Shown here: positions 23,631 to 31,437 of the stretch, one piece after another | How the letters are laid out: each line of letters opens with the position of its first letter | How positions within the stretch are numbered: the stretch's first letter is position 1 | Source: Noviherbaspirillum soli | GTDB taxonomy: Bacteria; Pseudomonadota; Gammaproteobacteria; Burkholderiales; Burkholderiaceae_D | Direction: 5' to 3' | Assembly: GCF_015352955.1 (NCBI RefSeq) | Contig: NZ_JACYOX010000032.1 | Span: forward strand, 1 to 64,000 | DNA: 64,000 nucleotides | Notes under the pieces: model-generated | Told to the model about the DNA's origin: nothing | The model's database searches: none | The model's input: only the letters and a program-made list of their open reading frames with translations | Position numbers and translations under genes: made by a program

Positions 23631-24401
23631 CTATTCCAGGTCATCCCTGGTCTCGTCCGCCACTGTCTCATGCCGCATCGCCGCTGCAGCCAGCGCATGC
23701 GCCGTCACCGGCATGGCTTCCTTGCGTTCGCTGTATCTGCTGGTCAGGTAATCCGAACGGTCGCGTACCAGCAACGTAAATTTGTACAGCTCTTCCATCA
23801 CGTCCACCAGCCGGTCATAGTAGGCCGAAGGCTTCATCCGGCCGCTGTCATCGAATTCCTGATAGGCCTTGGCCACCGAGGACTGATTCGGGATCGTGAC
23901 CATCCGCATCCAGCGGCCGAGCACCCGCAATTGGTTCACCGCATTGAACGATTGGGAACCGCCGCATACCTGCATCAGCGCAAGCGCGCGGCCCTGGGTC
24001 GGCCGGATGCTGCCGATCTCCAGCGGCAGCCAGTCGATCTGCGACTTGAAGATCCCGGTCATCGCTCCATGGCGCTCCGGGCTGCACCAGACCTGGCCTT
24101 CGGACCACGCCGACAGCGTGCGCAGCTCCTGCACTTTCGGATGGTCGGGCGTGACGCTGTCCACCATGGGCAGGCCGTGCGGATCGAATACCCTGGTCTC
24201 GGCGCCGAAATGCCGCAGCAGCCGTTCTGCTTCCAGGGTCAGCAGGCGGCTGTAGGACTGCGGCCTGAGCGAGCCGTACAGCAGCAGGATGCGCGGCGGG
24301 TGGCTGAAGGCTGGCGCCGGCGCCGGCGCTAGCTTGTCCAGGGTGGGCAGATCCAGATGCGGGCCACTGATGTTGGGCAGGTTCGACAGGTCGCTATTCA
24401 T
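23631..24401 (-). CDS. arsH: ArsH NADPH-dependent FMN reductase / organoarsenical oxidase
   Basis: A 256-residue flavodoxin-like protein. The start at 24401 ([13 protein letters not shown]) is chosen because it overlaps the stop of the aquaporin gene (ATGAATAG), while the longer frame upstream is a shadow of that gene. Family blocks are seen: [19 protein letters not shown] (FMN phosphate loop), [40 protein letters not shown] and [17 protein letters not shown]. ArsH reduces FMN with NADPH and oxidises trivalent methylated or aromatic arsenicals, or helps against oxidative stress. It is the last gene of the arsR-arsC-aquaporin-arsH operon. The C-terminal tail beyond residue 225 is long and charged, as in proteobacterial members. 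Confidence 0.93.
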   Translation of the reverse strand: MNSDLSNLPNISGPHLDLPTLDKLAPAPAPAFSHPPRILLLYGSLRPQSYSRLLTLEAERLLRHFGAETRVFDPHGLPMVDSVTPDHPKVQELRTLSAWSEGQVWCSPERHGAMTGIFKSQIDWLPLEIGSIRPTQGRALALMQVCGGSQSFNAVNQLRVLGRWMRMVTIPNQSSVAKAYQEFDDSGRMKPSAYYDRLVDVMEELYKFTLLVRDRSDYLTSRYSERKEAMPVTAHALAAAAMRHETVADETRDDLE

Positions 24402-25083
24402 GTTGATGTCCGGGGGTGACTGGCTGCCCCTGCGCGGAAAACAGCCATTTGAAGGTGATGACCGCCGCGGCGGCGCCCAGCAATTGCGCCGCGATGAAAC
24501 CCGGCGTGTCCTGCGCACGGATGCCGGCAAAGGTATCCGAGGCGGCGCGCGCCAGGGTGACGGCGGGATTGGCGAAGGAAGTCGAGGCAGTGAACCAGTA
24601 GGCCGCCGTGATATACGCAGCCACGGCGAACGGCGTGACCGCCGGCCTGGTGCGCGAGCAGCTGATGATCACGGCAAGCAGCCCGAAGGTGGCGATGAAT
24701 TCGCTCCACCACTGCGCCGGCCCGGTGCGGGCATGCTGTGAAGCGAAGAACAGGGCCTCCCCGAACATGCCGTGGGCGGCCGCCACGCCGGCAAAGGCGC
24801 CGCCAATCTGCGCGGCGACATACAGCAGCGCATGCGGCCAGTGGATATGGCCGAAGTACACATCGCCCAGGGTCACGGCGGGGTTGAAATGGGCGCCTGA
24901 AACAGGGCCGAAGGTCAGGATCAGCGCAATCAGTCCGGCACCCGTTGCCAGCGTATTGCCCATCAACGCCACGGCGACATTGCCGCCTGCAAGGCGCTCG
25001 CCCATGATGCCCGAGCCGATGACGACCGCCAGCAGAAACGCCGTGCCGAGGAATTCGCCAACCAGCCTGCGCGACAACGTCAT
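24394..25083 (-). CDS. aqpS: Aquaglyceroporin-like channel in ars operon (AqpS type)
   Basis: A 229-residue MIP channel with six membrane helices and both pore half-helices carrying intact NPA motifs ([15 protein letters not shown] and [15 protein letters not shown]). The start [16 protein letters not shown] at 25083 overlaps the arsC stop by 4 bases (ATGA), and its 3' end overlaps arsH by 8 bases, so all are coupled. In Sinorhizobium meliloti an aquaglyceroporin (AqpS) takes the place of ArsB in the ars operon and lets arsenite produced by ArsC leave down its gradient. The same role is inferred here since no ArsB or Acr3 is present in the operon. Confidence 0.92.
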   Translation of the reverse strand: MTLSRRLVGEFLGTAFLLAVVIGSGIMGERLAGGNVAVALMGNTLATGAGLIALILTFGPVSGAHFNPAVTLGDVYFGHIHWPHALLYVAAQIGGAFAGVAAAHGMFGEALFFASQHARTGPAQWWSEFIATFGLLAVIISCSRTRPAVTPFAVAAYITAAYWFTASTSFANPAVTLARAASDTFAGIRAQDTPGFIAAQLLGAAAAVITFKWLFSAQGQPVTPGHQHE

Positions 25084-25580
25084 ACCGGGCTCGCGCCTAT
25101 CCTGGCGAGTTTCTGCCTGATGGCCGGCGTGTCCAGCAGATCTGGTGGCAGGGAGAGGAATGCCTCCATCCTCTGCCGGATCTGCCCATATACCTTGGCG
25201 AAGGCAGCACGCTTCTCCGCATCGCTGCCTTCCACCGCCGCCGGGTCTTCGAAGCCCCAGTGCGCGGTCGCCGGATGGCCCGGCCAGTACGGACAGGCCT
25301 CGCCGGCGGCGTTGTCGCATACCGTGATGATGAAGTCCATGTGCGGCGCATCCGGCCCGGCAAACTCGTCCCAGCTCTTGCTGCGTAGCCTGTCGACTGG
25401 ATAACCGGCTTTCTCCACCAGTTCCATCGCATGCGGATTGACCTTGCCGCCGGGCCGGCTGCCGGCGCTATAGCCCTGGAAGCGGCCCCGGCCCAGGGTC
25501 GTGACCAGCGCTTCGGCCATGATGCTGCGGGCTGAATTGCCGGTGCACAGGAAAAGGACGTTATGGATTTTTTCAGACAT
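25080..25580 (-). CDS. arsC: Arsenate reductase, low-molecular-weight phosphatase type
   Basis: A 166-residue enzyme reducing arsenate to arsenite. The P-loop VLFLCTGNSARSIMAEAL contains the nucleophilic Cys12 and Arg18 (CX5R). Cys88 and Cys96 in ITVCDNAAGEACPYWPG lie where the redox relay cysteines of thioredoxin-linked ArsC enzymes are found; HWGFEDPAA supplies the general-acid Asp region. The start at 25580 (MSEKIHNV) fits the family; the frame extends 21 codons upstream without support. It lies 34 bases after arsR and is coupled to the aquaporin by ATGA. Confidence 0.92.
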   Translation of the reverse strand: MSEKIHNVLFLCTGNSARSIMAEALVTTLGRGRFQGYSAGSRPGGKVNPHAMELVEKAGYPVDRLRSKSWDEFAGPDAPHMDFIITVCDNAAGEACPYWPGHPATAHWGFEDPAAVEGSDAEKRAAFAKVYGQIRQRMEAFLSLPPDLLDTPAIRQKLARIGASPV

Positions 25581-25614
25581 GATGGCGCCAGTGGATGAAG
25601 GGATCGAGTGTGGT

Positions 25615-25956
25615 TCAGGATGCGGTGCCGGCATCGGCCGCACAGGCAGGCGCGCAGTCCGGCAGGCACGGATCGCCGCCGCAGCAGTTCTCCGTCAGGT
25701 ATTGCACCAGGCCGTTCATGGTTTCGAAGCGGGCCGAATAGAAGATCTGCCGGCCTTCATGGCGCGGCTGTATCAGCCCGGCACGGACCAGGTCCTTCAG
25801 GTGGAAGGATGTGGCGGCGGGCGACATGCCCAACCCGGCAGCGATGGTGCCGGCATTGAGCCCTTCGGGTCCGGCCTGCACCAGCAGGCGGAATGCCGCG
25901 AGACGATGCTCATGCGCCAGCGCGTTCAGCGCGGCAATGATGGCGGTGGAATTCAT
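25615..25956 (-). CDS. arsR: ArsR-family arsenite-responsive repressor
   Basis: A 113-residue winged-helix repressor (LNALAHEHRLAAFRLLVQAG, then MSPAATSFHLKDLVRAGLI and RHEGRQIFYSAR). The classic E. coli metal site CxCxxC in the recognition helix is absent. Instead there is a Cys-rich C-terminus (ENCCGGDPCLPDCAPAC, from about residue 90), typical of ArsR proteins that bind As(III) with C-terminal cysteines. It is the first gene of the operon and probably represses it. No ribosome site precedes ATG 25956 and a TATAAT lies 8 bases upstream, hinting at a leaderless mRNA. Confidence 0.93.
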   Translation of the reverse strand: MNSTAIIAALNALAHEHRLAAFRLLVQAGPEGLNAGTIAAGLGMSPAATSFHLKDLVRAGLIQPRHEGRQIFYSARFETMNGLVQYLTENCCGGDPCLPDCAPACAADAGTAS

Positions 25957-25963
25957 GGCCGCG

Positions 25964-25969
25964 ATTATA
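25964..25969 (-). promoter_or_regulatory. Predicted -10 box of the ars operon
   Basis: Read on the minus strand, TATAAT lies within an AT-rich run (ATTTCAATAAAACTTATATAAT) directly before ATG of arsR at 25956. Transcription would then start at or within two bases of the start codon. The AT-rich imperfect symmetry around it is a plausible ArsR operator. No clear -35 hexamer was identified. Confidence 0.5.
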
Positions 25970-26086
25970 TAAGTTTTATTGAAATATTAAAGAGGTATTT
26001 AAATTTTTGACGGATCTCCTTCGTGTTGCGAGACTCAGCCACACCGCTGTCCTTGCATTTCTCGTAAGGCAGCCAGCCAAGGCCAG

Positions 26087-27790
26087 TCAGCTGCGGCTCC
26101 CGCTCGACGCGGTACCGCCCCGCCGCGTGATCGAATGCGCAATCGCTGCCTGCAGCTCCCCCATGGTGTAGGGCTTGGCCAGAAACACCGCGCCTGCATG
26201 CTCCAGCCGCTCGGGCGCAATCATGTAGCCGCTGCAGAGCAGCACCGGCAGGCCGGGATGTCGCCTTGCCAGCAAGGTCGCCAGGTCGATGCCGTCGATG
26301 CGGCCCGGCATCGACACATCGGAAAACACCAGGTCGAACCGCGCAAGGTCCTGTACCAGCGCCTCTTCGGCGCAGGCCGCCCGCTCCACCTGGCAGCCAA
26401 GCTGCTGCAGCACGGTGGTGGTTGCTTCGGCCAGGGCATCGTTGTCTTCCACGCACAGCACGCGCAGTCCGGACCAGGCCGGCGATGGCGGCGGCGATGC
26501 CGCATCGGTATCCGTGGTCGAGGTGGCCGACAGGCTGCGTGGCAGCGCCAGCGATATTGCGGCGCCGGCCGTGGTCGCCCCGATCCACACGGCGCCTCCT
26601 GACTGCGTGGCGAAGCCATAGACCTGGCTCAGGCCCAGCCCGGCCTGGCCGCTGTCCTTCCTGGTGGTGAAGAAAGGCTCGAACGCCTGGCTGGCGATCT
26701 CGGGGGGCATGCCGGGTCCCGTGTCGCTGACCGAGATGATGACGAATTCGCCCTCCAGGGAGGACGCTTTGGGAAATGCCGGCGACGGCAGGTGTGCATT
26801 CTGCGCGCGGATGTCCAGCGCGCCGCCTTCCTGCATCGCCTCCCTGGCGTTGATGGCCAGGTTCAGGATGGCCGCTTCCAGCTGGGTCGGATCGGCGCGC
26901 ACGTTCCATAGCTCGCCGGGCAGGTCGAGCGACAGCCTGATCCGCTCCTCCAGCGCCTGCTGAAGATCGTCGCGCATGCCAAGCAGCTTGCGCCGCACGC
27001 TGATGTCCTGCGGCTGCAGCGGCTGGCGGCGCGCGAAGGCAAGCAGCTGGTGGGTCAGCTTGGCGCCGCGCCGGGCTGCCCTCTGGATGGCCTGCACCGC
27101 GCGTTCGCGCCGCGCCGCATCCAGCGCCGGCGTCTGGCCCAGCAGGGTGGACGACAGGGAGATCACCTGCAGGATGTTGTTGAAGTCATGCGCCACGCCG
27201 CCGGTCAGCCGGCCGATCGCTTCCAGCCGCCTGGCTTCGGCCAGGGCCTGTTCCAGGTGCTCCCTTTCCTCGATGGCCGCATACAGGGCGTCGGTGCGTT
27301 CCCTTACGCGCTGTTCCAGCTCCTCGGCAGCCGCCCGCAGTTCCGCCATCTGGCCGCGCACGACCCGCTGCCATGCACGGCCGCGCAGCGCGGCGCGGAT
27401 GGCGATCAGAAGGCTTTGCTGGTGCAGCGGACGCTCCAGCACGGTGGCATTGCCAAGCTCATTGAACAGCGACCAGCGGGCGCTGCTGCCCGCCCTGCCG
27501 CGGCTGCCGCTGAGCAGCACGATCGGTATGTCCGACCACGGCGGCTGGCTGCGCAGGCAGGCCATCAGCGCCGGCAGATCCGCTTCCAGCGCCTCCTCGA
27601 CCAGCACCATGGCGCAGATGTCGTCGCCAAAGTGCGCACACAGCGTCGCCACGCTGTCGCAGACCAGCGCCTGCGCGCCGGCGCCTTCGATGACGCCGGT
27701 GATCACCTGCGCATCCTGGCCAAACGGCGCCAGCACCTGCACCAGCGGCACGGCTTGCGGCGCATCCGGCGGCAACGGCGGCGAGCTCAT
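26087..27790 (-). CDS. Hybrid histidine kinase with degenerate N-terminal and intact C-terminal receivers
   Basis: A 567-residue soluble protein without membrane segments. Residues 15-137 resemble a receiver domain in which the phospho-acceptor position is Glu (MVLVEEALEADLPAL, residues 61-75), so it is probably not phosphorylated. A coiled coil (150-190) leads to HisKA with His201 in LTGGVAHDFNNILQ and a HATPase domain (NLAINAREAM, DTGPGM, GLGLSQVYGF). The C-terminal receiver (441-567) has VLCVEDNDALA and Asp491 in LVFSDVSMPG. The start at 27790 lies two bases after the stop of the KaiC-like gene, so they are co-expressed and likely work together: the ATPase could feed a signal into the kinase (inference). 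Confidence 0.87.
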   Translation of the reverse strand: MSSPPLPPDAPQAVPLVQVLAPFGQDAQVITGVIEGAGAQALVCDSVATLCAHFGDDICAMVLVEEALEADLPALMACLRSQPPWSDIPIVLLSGSRGRAGSSARWSLFNELGNATVLERPLHQQSLLIAIRAALRGRAWQRVVRGQMAELRAAAEELEQRVRERTDALYAAIEEREHLEQALAEARRLEAIGRLTGGVAHDFNNILQVISLSSTLLGQTPALDAARRERAVQAIQRAARRGAKLTHQLLAFARRQPLQPQDISVRRKLLGMRDDLQQALEERIRLSLDLPGELWNVRADPTQLEAAILNLAINAREAMQEGGALDIRAQNAHLPSPAFPKASSLEGEFVIISVSDTGPGMPPEIASQAFEPFFTTRKDSGQAGLGLSQVYGFATQSGGAVWIGATTAGAAISLALPRSLSATSTTDTDAASPPPSPAWSGLRVLCVEDNDALAEATTTVLQQLGCQVERAACAEEALVQDLARFDLVFSDVSMPGRIDGIDLATLLARRHPGLPVLLCSGYMIAPERLEHAGAVFLAKPYTMGELQAAIAHSITRRGGTASSGSRS

Positions 27791-27792
27791 TG

Positions 27793-29268
27793 TCAGGGCG
27801 TCCGTGCAGCGGTCGCTGCACGGGCACGATGCGCAGCGCCGGCATGGGCATCGACAAAGGGCGTCTGCTGCTGCACCCGCTCGCCCAGCCCGATGCCGGT
27901 GGCAGAGAGCAGATATTCCCGGATCGCGCATTCATGCTGGCCGGGGCGCTTCTTGACCACGGTGATGCCTTTCCTCACGACGCCGTCGCGCACGAAGAAA
28001 TGCAGCAGGATCACCGCATCGCTGATCAGCGTCACGCCCAGCGGGTCGGTGCCCTTGTCCGCTCCGGACGCATGGCCCAGCACCAGGATGCACAGCACGC
28101 CCTGGTGATTGAGATAGGTGAACAGCTCATGCAGCTGCGGCAGCAGCGCGTCCTGTTCCTCGATGGTTTCCAGATAGGAGTTCAGGCTGTCGATCACCAC
28201 GATCCTGGCATGCCGGTGCTCCACTTCCTGCCGCACCTTCCAGATGAATTCGCCGGGAGAAATGCGCGACGGGTTGATGCGTTCCCACTGGATCACCCGG
28301 CTCTCGATCGGCGCATGCACATCGAGGTTGAGCCCGCGGGCGCGGTCGTACAGGGTCTCCAGTGTTTCGTCGAACGAGAAGTAGGCGACATGCTCGCCGC
28401 GCCCGGCGCCGGCGATGGCATACTGCAGCGCCAGCGAGGACTTGCCGACGCCAGTCGGACCCTGCAGGACCGTGGTGGTGCCGCGCATCAGGCCGCCGCC
28501 GAGCAGCACGTCGAGCTCGCCGATGCCGGACGACACGCTGCCGCGTTCGTAGTCGCGATGGTGCTCGTCGGCGATCAGGCTGGGAAACACCAGCACCTCG
28601 CTGCGCACGATGGCGAAGTCATGCCAGCCGCTCTGGAAATCGCCGCCGCGCATCTTGACCACCCGCAGCCGGCGCCGCGCCGAGCCAAAGGCGCGCTCGC
28701 GCTGCTCCAGCGAGATCACGCCATGCACCGAGCCCTGCAGGTCATGCTCCCTGTGCTCCGAGGTAAGGTCGTCGAGCAGGAGCGCGGTGCAGTGCTGCTG
28801 CAGCAGGAACTGGCGCAAGGCGATGATCTGGCGCCGGTAGCCCGCCGCCTCGGTCGCAAGCAGCCGCAATTCGGTCATCGAATCGATCACGACCCGGTGC
28901 GGCCTGTGCTCCAGGATTTTTTTCGAGATCGATTCAATGGTGGCATTGAGTTCCACTTCGCTGGGAAACAGCACGCTCTGTTCCTGCCCCAGCCTGGCTT
29001 CGGCGGGAATCAGCTCGCAGATCTCGATGCCGTCGGTCGACCAGCCATGGCTATCGGCGCAGGCCAGCAATTCCTTTCTGGTTTCGGACAGCGTGATGTA
29101 GAGGCAGGCCTCGCCGCTCTGCACGCCGCTGAGCAGAAAGCGCAGGCCGAAGGTGGTCTTGCCGGTGCCCGGCAGGCCCTCGATCAGGTGAATCCGGTCC
29201 GCCAGCAGGCCGCCGCGCAGCACCACGTCGAATTCGGGAATGCCGGTGAGTATTCTTTTTTGGTCCAT
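27793..29268 (-). CDS. KaiC-like double-domain RecA-type ATPase
   Basis: A 491-residue protein made of two KaiC domains. Domain 1 has Walker A GLPGTGKT (31-38) and Walker B-like RVVIDSMTEL; domain 2 has Walker A GPTGVGKS (270-277) and RIVVIDSLNSY. In KaiC two adjacent glutamates follow each Walker A domain; here the pairs are Ser-Glu (LSETRKEL) and Asp-Glu (SFDETLETL), so only the second acid is kept. In domain 2 the region equivalent to the KaiC Ser431/Thr432 phosphosites reads GVTLISDAVILL, apparently keeping one hydroxyl residue and losing the other (my manual alignment). The start at 29268 begins the conserved MDQKRILTGIPEFD; the longer frame is unsupported. No KaiA or KaiB gene is near; a hybrid kinase follows directly. 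Confidence 0.9.
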   Translation of the reverse strand: MDQKRILTGIPEFDVVLRGGLLADRIHLIEGLPGTGKTTFGLRFLLSGVQSGEACLYITLSETRKELLACADSHGWSTDGIEICELIPAEARLGQEQSVLFPSEVELNATIESISKKILEHRPHRVVIDSMTELRLLATEAAGYRRQIIALRQFLLQQHCTALLLDDLTSEHREHDLQGSVHGVISLEQRERAFGSARRRLRVVKMRGGDFQSGWHDFAIVRSEVLVFPSLIADEHHRDYERGSVSSGIGELDVLLGGGLMRGTTTVLQGPTGVGKSSLALQYAIAGAGRGEHVAYFSFDETLETLYDRARGLNLDVHAPIESRVIQWERINPSRISPGEFIWKVRQEVEHRHARIVVIDSLNSYLETIEEQDALLPQLHELFTYLNHQGVLCILVLGHASGADKGTDPLGVTLISDAVILLHFFVRDGVVRKGITVVKKRPGQHECAIREYLLSATGIGLGERVQQQTPFVDAHAGAAHRARAATAARTP

Positions 29269-29540
29269 TGCAATTCCCGGCGCGGTGCTCTGTCCCACAG
29301 GCAAAGCCAGAGGCAACGGCCATAACAGTCGAGTTAAAGTGCTGCCAATGTAGGGCAATCGGGATGGCGACTCGTTATATACGCGCAAGGGAGACGCCGA
29401 TTCAGCCGGCTGTCTCGGCTCGCCGTTGCCGCAACGCTCACCTGCATGGATGCTGCGCAAGCCGAAGGCAGCCATGCCGCATCCGGACTATGATGCCCCG
29501 AACCGACACGCCCATCCGGCCGCGGAGAACAGGAGAACCC

Positions 29541-30980
29541 ATGAAAAGAGTTGAAGTCGATGTTGCCGTCATCGGCGCCGGCAGCGCCGGCATGACGGCT
29601 TACCGTGCCGCGCTGGCTTATACCCAGAAGGTGGTCGTGATCGAGTCCGGCCCGTATGGCACGACCTGCGCCCGGGTCGGCTGCATGCCCAGCAAGCTGC
29701 TCATTGCCGCCGCCGAAGCGGCACATGCGGTGGCGCGCGCACCGCTTTTCGGCGTGGCCGCCAGCGGCTGCCATGTCGACGGCCGCGCCGTGATGCGGCG
29801 GGTGCGCGAGGAACGCGACCGCTTCGCCGGTTTCGTGGTCGATTCGGTCGAAACCTGGCCGCAAGAGCACAGGCTGCGCGGTCCGGCGCGCTTCGTTGCG
29901 CCCCACCTGCTGCGGGTGGGCGAGGAGATCGAAGTGGAGGCCGGCCGCATCGTGATTGCCACCGGCTCCAGCCCGGTCGTGCCGCCCGGCTGGCGCGAGA
30001 CGCTGGGCGACAGGCTGGTCGTCAGCGACGACGTGTTCTACTGGGACGACCTGCCGCGCTCGGTGGCCGTGGCCGGCGCCGGCGTGATCGGCCTGGAACT
30101 GGCGCAGGCGCTGTCGAGGCTGGGCGTGCGGGTGCGCCTCTTCGGGCGCAATGGCAGCGTCGGCCCCCTCTCCGATCCGGCGGTGGTGGCTGTGGCACGC
30201 AGCATCTTCACCAGCGACATGCCCTTTTCTGCGTATGCCGAGCACCTGCAGCCGACATTGCAGGATGGCCAGGTGAAGATGGCGTTTTCGGAACAGGGCG
30301 TTCTCAGGGAGGAATCGTTCGAACGCCTGCTGGTGGCGGTGGGCCGCCGCGCCAATCTGCACGATCTGGACCTGCAGCACGCGGGCCTCGGGCTGGAGGA
30401 ATTCGGCGTGCCGAAGTCCGATCCCAACACCGGCCAGATCGATGGCAGCCACGTCTTCATGGCCGGCGACGCCAGCGCGAACATGCCGCTGCTGCATGAA
30501 GCCACCGACGAGGGCGTGATTGCCGGCGCCAACGCCGGCCGCTATCCGCATGTGCAGAGCCGCCTGCGCCGCGCGCCGCTGGGCATTGTCTTCACCGATC
30601 CGCAGATGGCCATCGTCGGCGGCGGCCATGCGGCGCTGACCAAGCGCGGGACCCGCTTCGAGACCGGCGAGGCCAGCTTCGAAGACCAGGGACGCAGCCG
30701 GGTGATGGCGGAAAACCGCGGCCTGGTACGGGTCTACGGCGAGCCCGGCAGCGGCCGCTTCCTGGGCGCGGAAATGGTGGGCCCGGCTGCCGAGCACATC
30801 GGCCACCTGCTGGCGTGGGCGCTGCAGCAGCAGCAGACCGTGCAGCAGATGGTGGACAGCCCGTTCTACCATCCCACCGTGGAGGAAGGCCTGCGCAGCG
30901 CGCTGCGCCAGCTGGCGCGCAAGCTCAAGCCGGTGGCGCTGGATCTGGAAAAATGCCGCGACTGCACGCCGGGCACATGA
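29541..30980 (+). CDS. FAD-dependent dihydrolipoyl dehydrogenase-like disulfide reductase
   Basis: A 479-residue class I pyridine nucleotide-disulfide oxidoreductase. It has the FAD site VAVIGAGSAGMTAYRAAL, redox-active CxxxxC in TTCARVGCMPSKLL, the NAD(P) site VAVAGAGVIGLELAQAL, the second FAD site VFMAGDASANMPLLHEA, and a C-terminal FYHPTVEEGLRSAL with the His-Glu pair. AGGAG at 29531-29535 sets the start. It is not linked to E1/E2 2-oxoacid dehydrogenase genes, so it may act on lipoamide from elsewhere or on another disulfide. It is divergent from the KaiC-like gene. The tail ends CRDCTPGT with two extra Cys, which is unusual. Confidence 0.88.
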   Translation: MKRVEVDVAVIGAGSAGMTAYRAALAYTQKVVVIESGPYGTTCARVGCMPSKLLIAAAEAAHAVARAPLFGVAASGCHVDGRAVMRRVREERDRFAGFVVDSVETWPQEHRLRGPARFVAPHLLRVGEEIEVEAGRIVIATGSSPVVPPGWRETLGDRLVVSDDVFYWDDLPRSVAVAGAGVIGLELAQALSRLGVRVRLFGRNGSVGPLSDPAVVAVARSIFTSDMPFSAYAEHLQPTLQDGQVKMAFSEQGVLREESFERLLVAVGRRANLHDLDLQHAGLGLEEFGVPKSDPNTGQIDGSHVFMAGDASANMPLLHEATDEGVIAGANAGRYPHVQSRLRRAPLGIVFTDPQMAIVGGGHAALTKRGTRFETGEASFEDQGRSRVMAENRGLVRVYGEPGSGRFLGAEMVGPAAEHIGHLLAWALQQQQTVQQMVDSPFYHPTVEEGLRSALRQLARKLKPVALDLEKCRDCTPGT

Positions 30981-31104
30981 GCCTGCCTGGCAGGCCCGGC
31001 CGGACATCATGGGCCGACAGGCCGATGATGTCCGTCGATATGGGGCAGGCGCATGCGCCATGCACGGCCAGCATGGCGTGCATGCCTGCAGCGCCGACCC
31101 GCCC

Positions 31105-31437
31105 TCAGGGCGCCTTGACCGTGACGGCGATGCCGCTGAAGTAGGCCGCCACCAGCGCGATGTCCTGGTCGGACAGGTTCTTGGCCATCGTGTTCATCAT
31201 TTCATTCTCGCGCTTGCCCGACTTGTAATCCTTCAGCGCCTTGACCAGATAGCCTTCATTCTGCCCTGCAAGATTGGGCGCATCCGGCACCTTGGCCAGG
31301 CCGTCGGCGCCATGGCAGACGAAGCACTGGCCAGCCTTTGCCTTGGCGGCCGCCATGTCCGCCGCCATCGACTGGCCGCTGACGGCAGCGGCCAGCGCCG
31401 CGAGCAGCAGCGCGGCGGCCCGCTTATTGCCCGGCAT
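31105..31437 (-). CDS. Periplasmic class I cytochrome c
   Basis: A 110-residue protein: signal peptide (MPGNKRAAALLLAALAAAVSGQSMA, cleavage near AA-D), then a small cytochrome c with one CXXCH heme site (GQCFVCHGADG) and a distal Met in ENEMMNTMAKNLSDQDI. The start at 31437 overlaps the end of the upstream sugar dehydrogenase gene by 14 bases, a tight coupling. It probably accepts electrons from that dehydrogenase and passes them to the respiratory chain (inference from pairing). Confidence 0.9.
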   Translation of the reverse strand: MPGNKRAAALLLAALAAAVSGQSMAADMAAAKAKAGQCFVCHGADGLAKVPDAPNLAGQNEGYLVKALKDYKSGKRENEMMNTMAKNLSDQDIALVAAYFSGIAVTVKAP

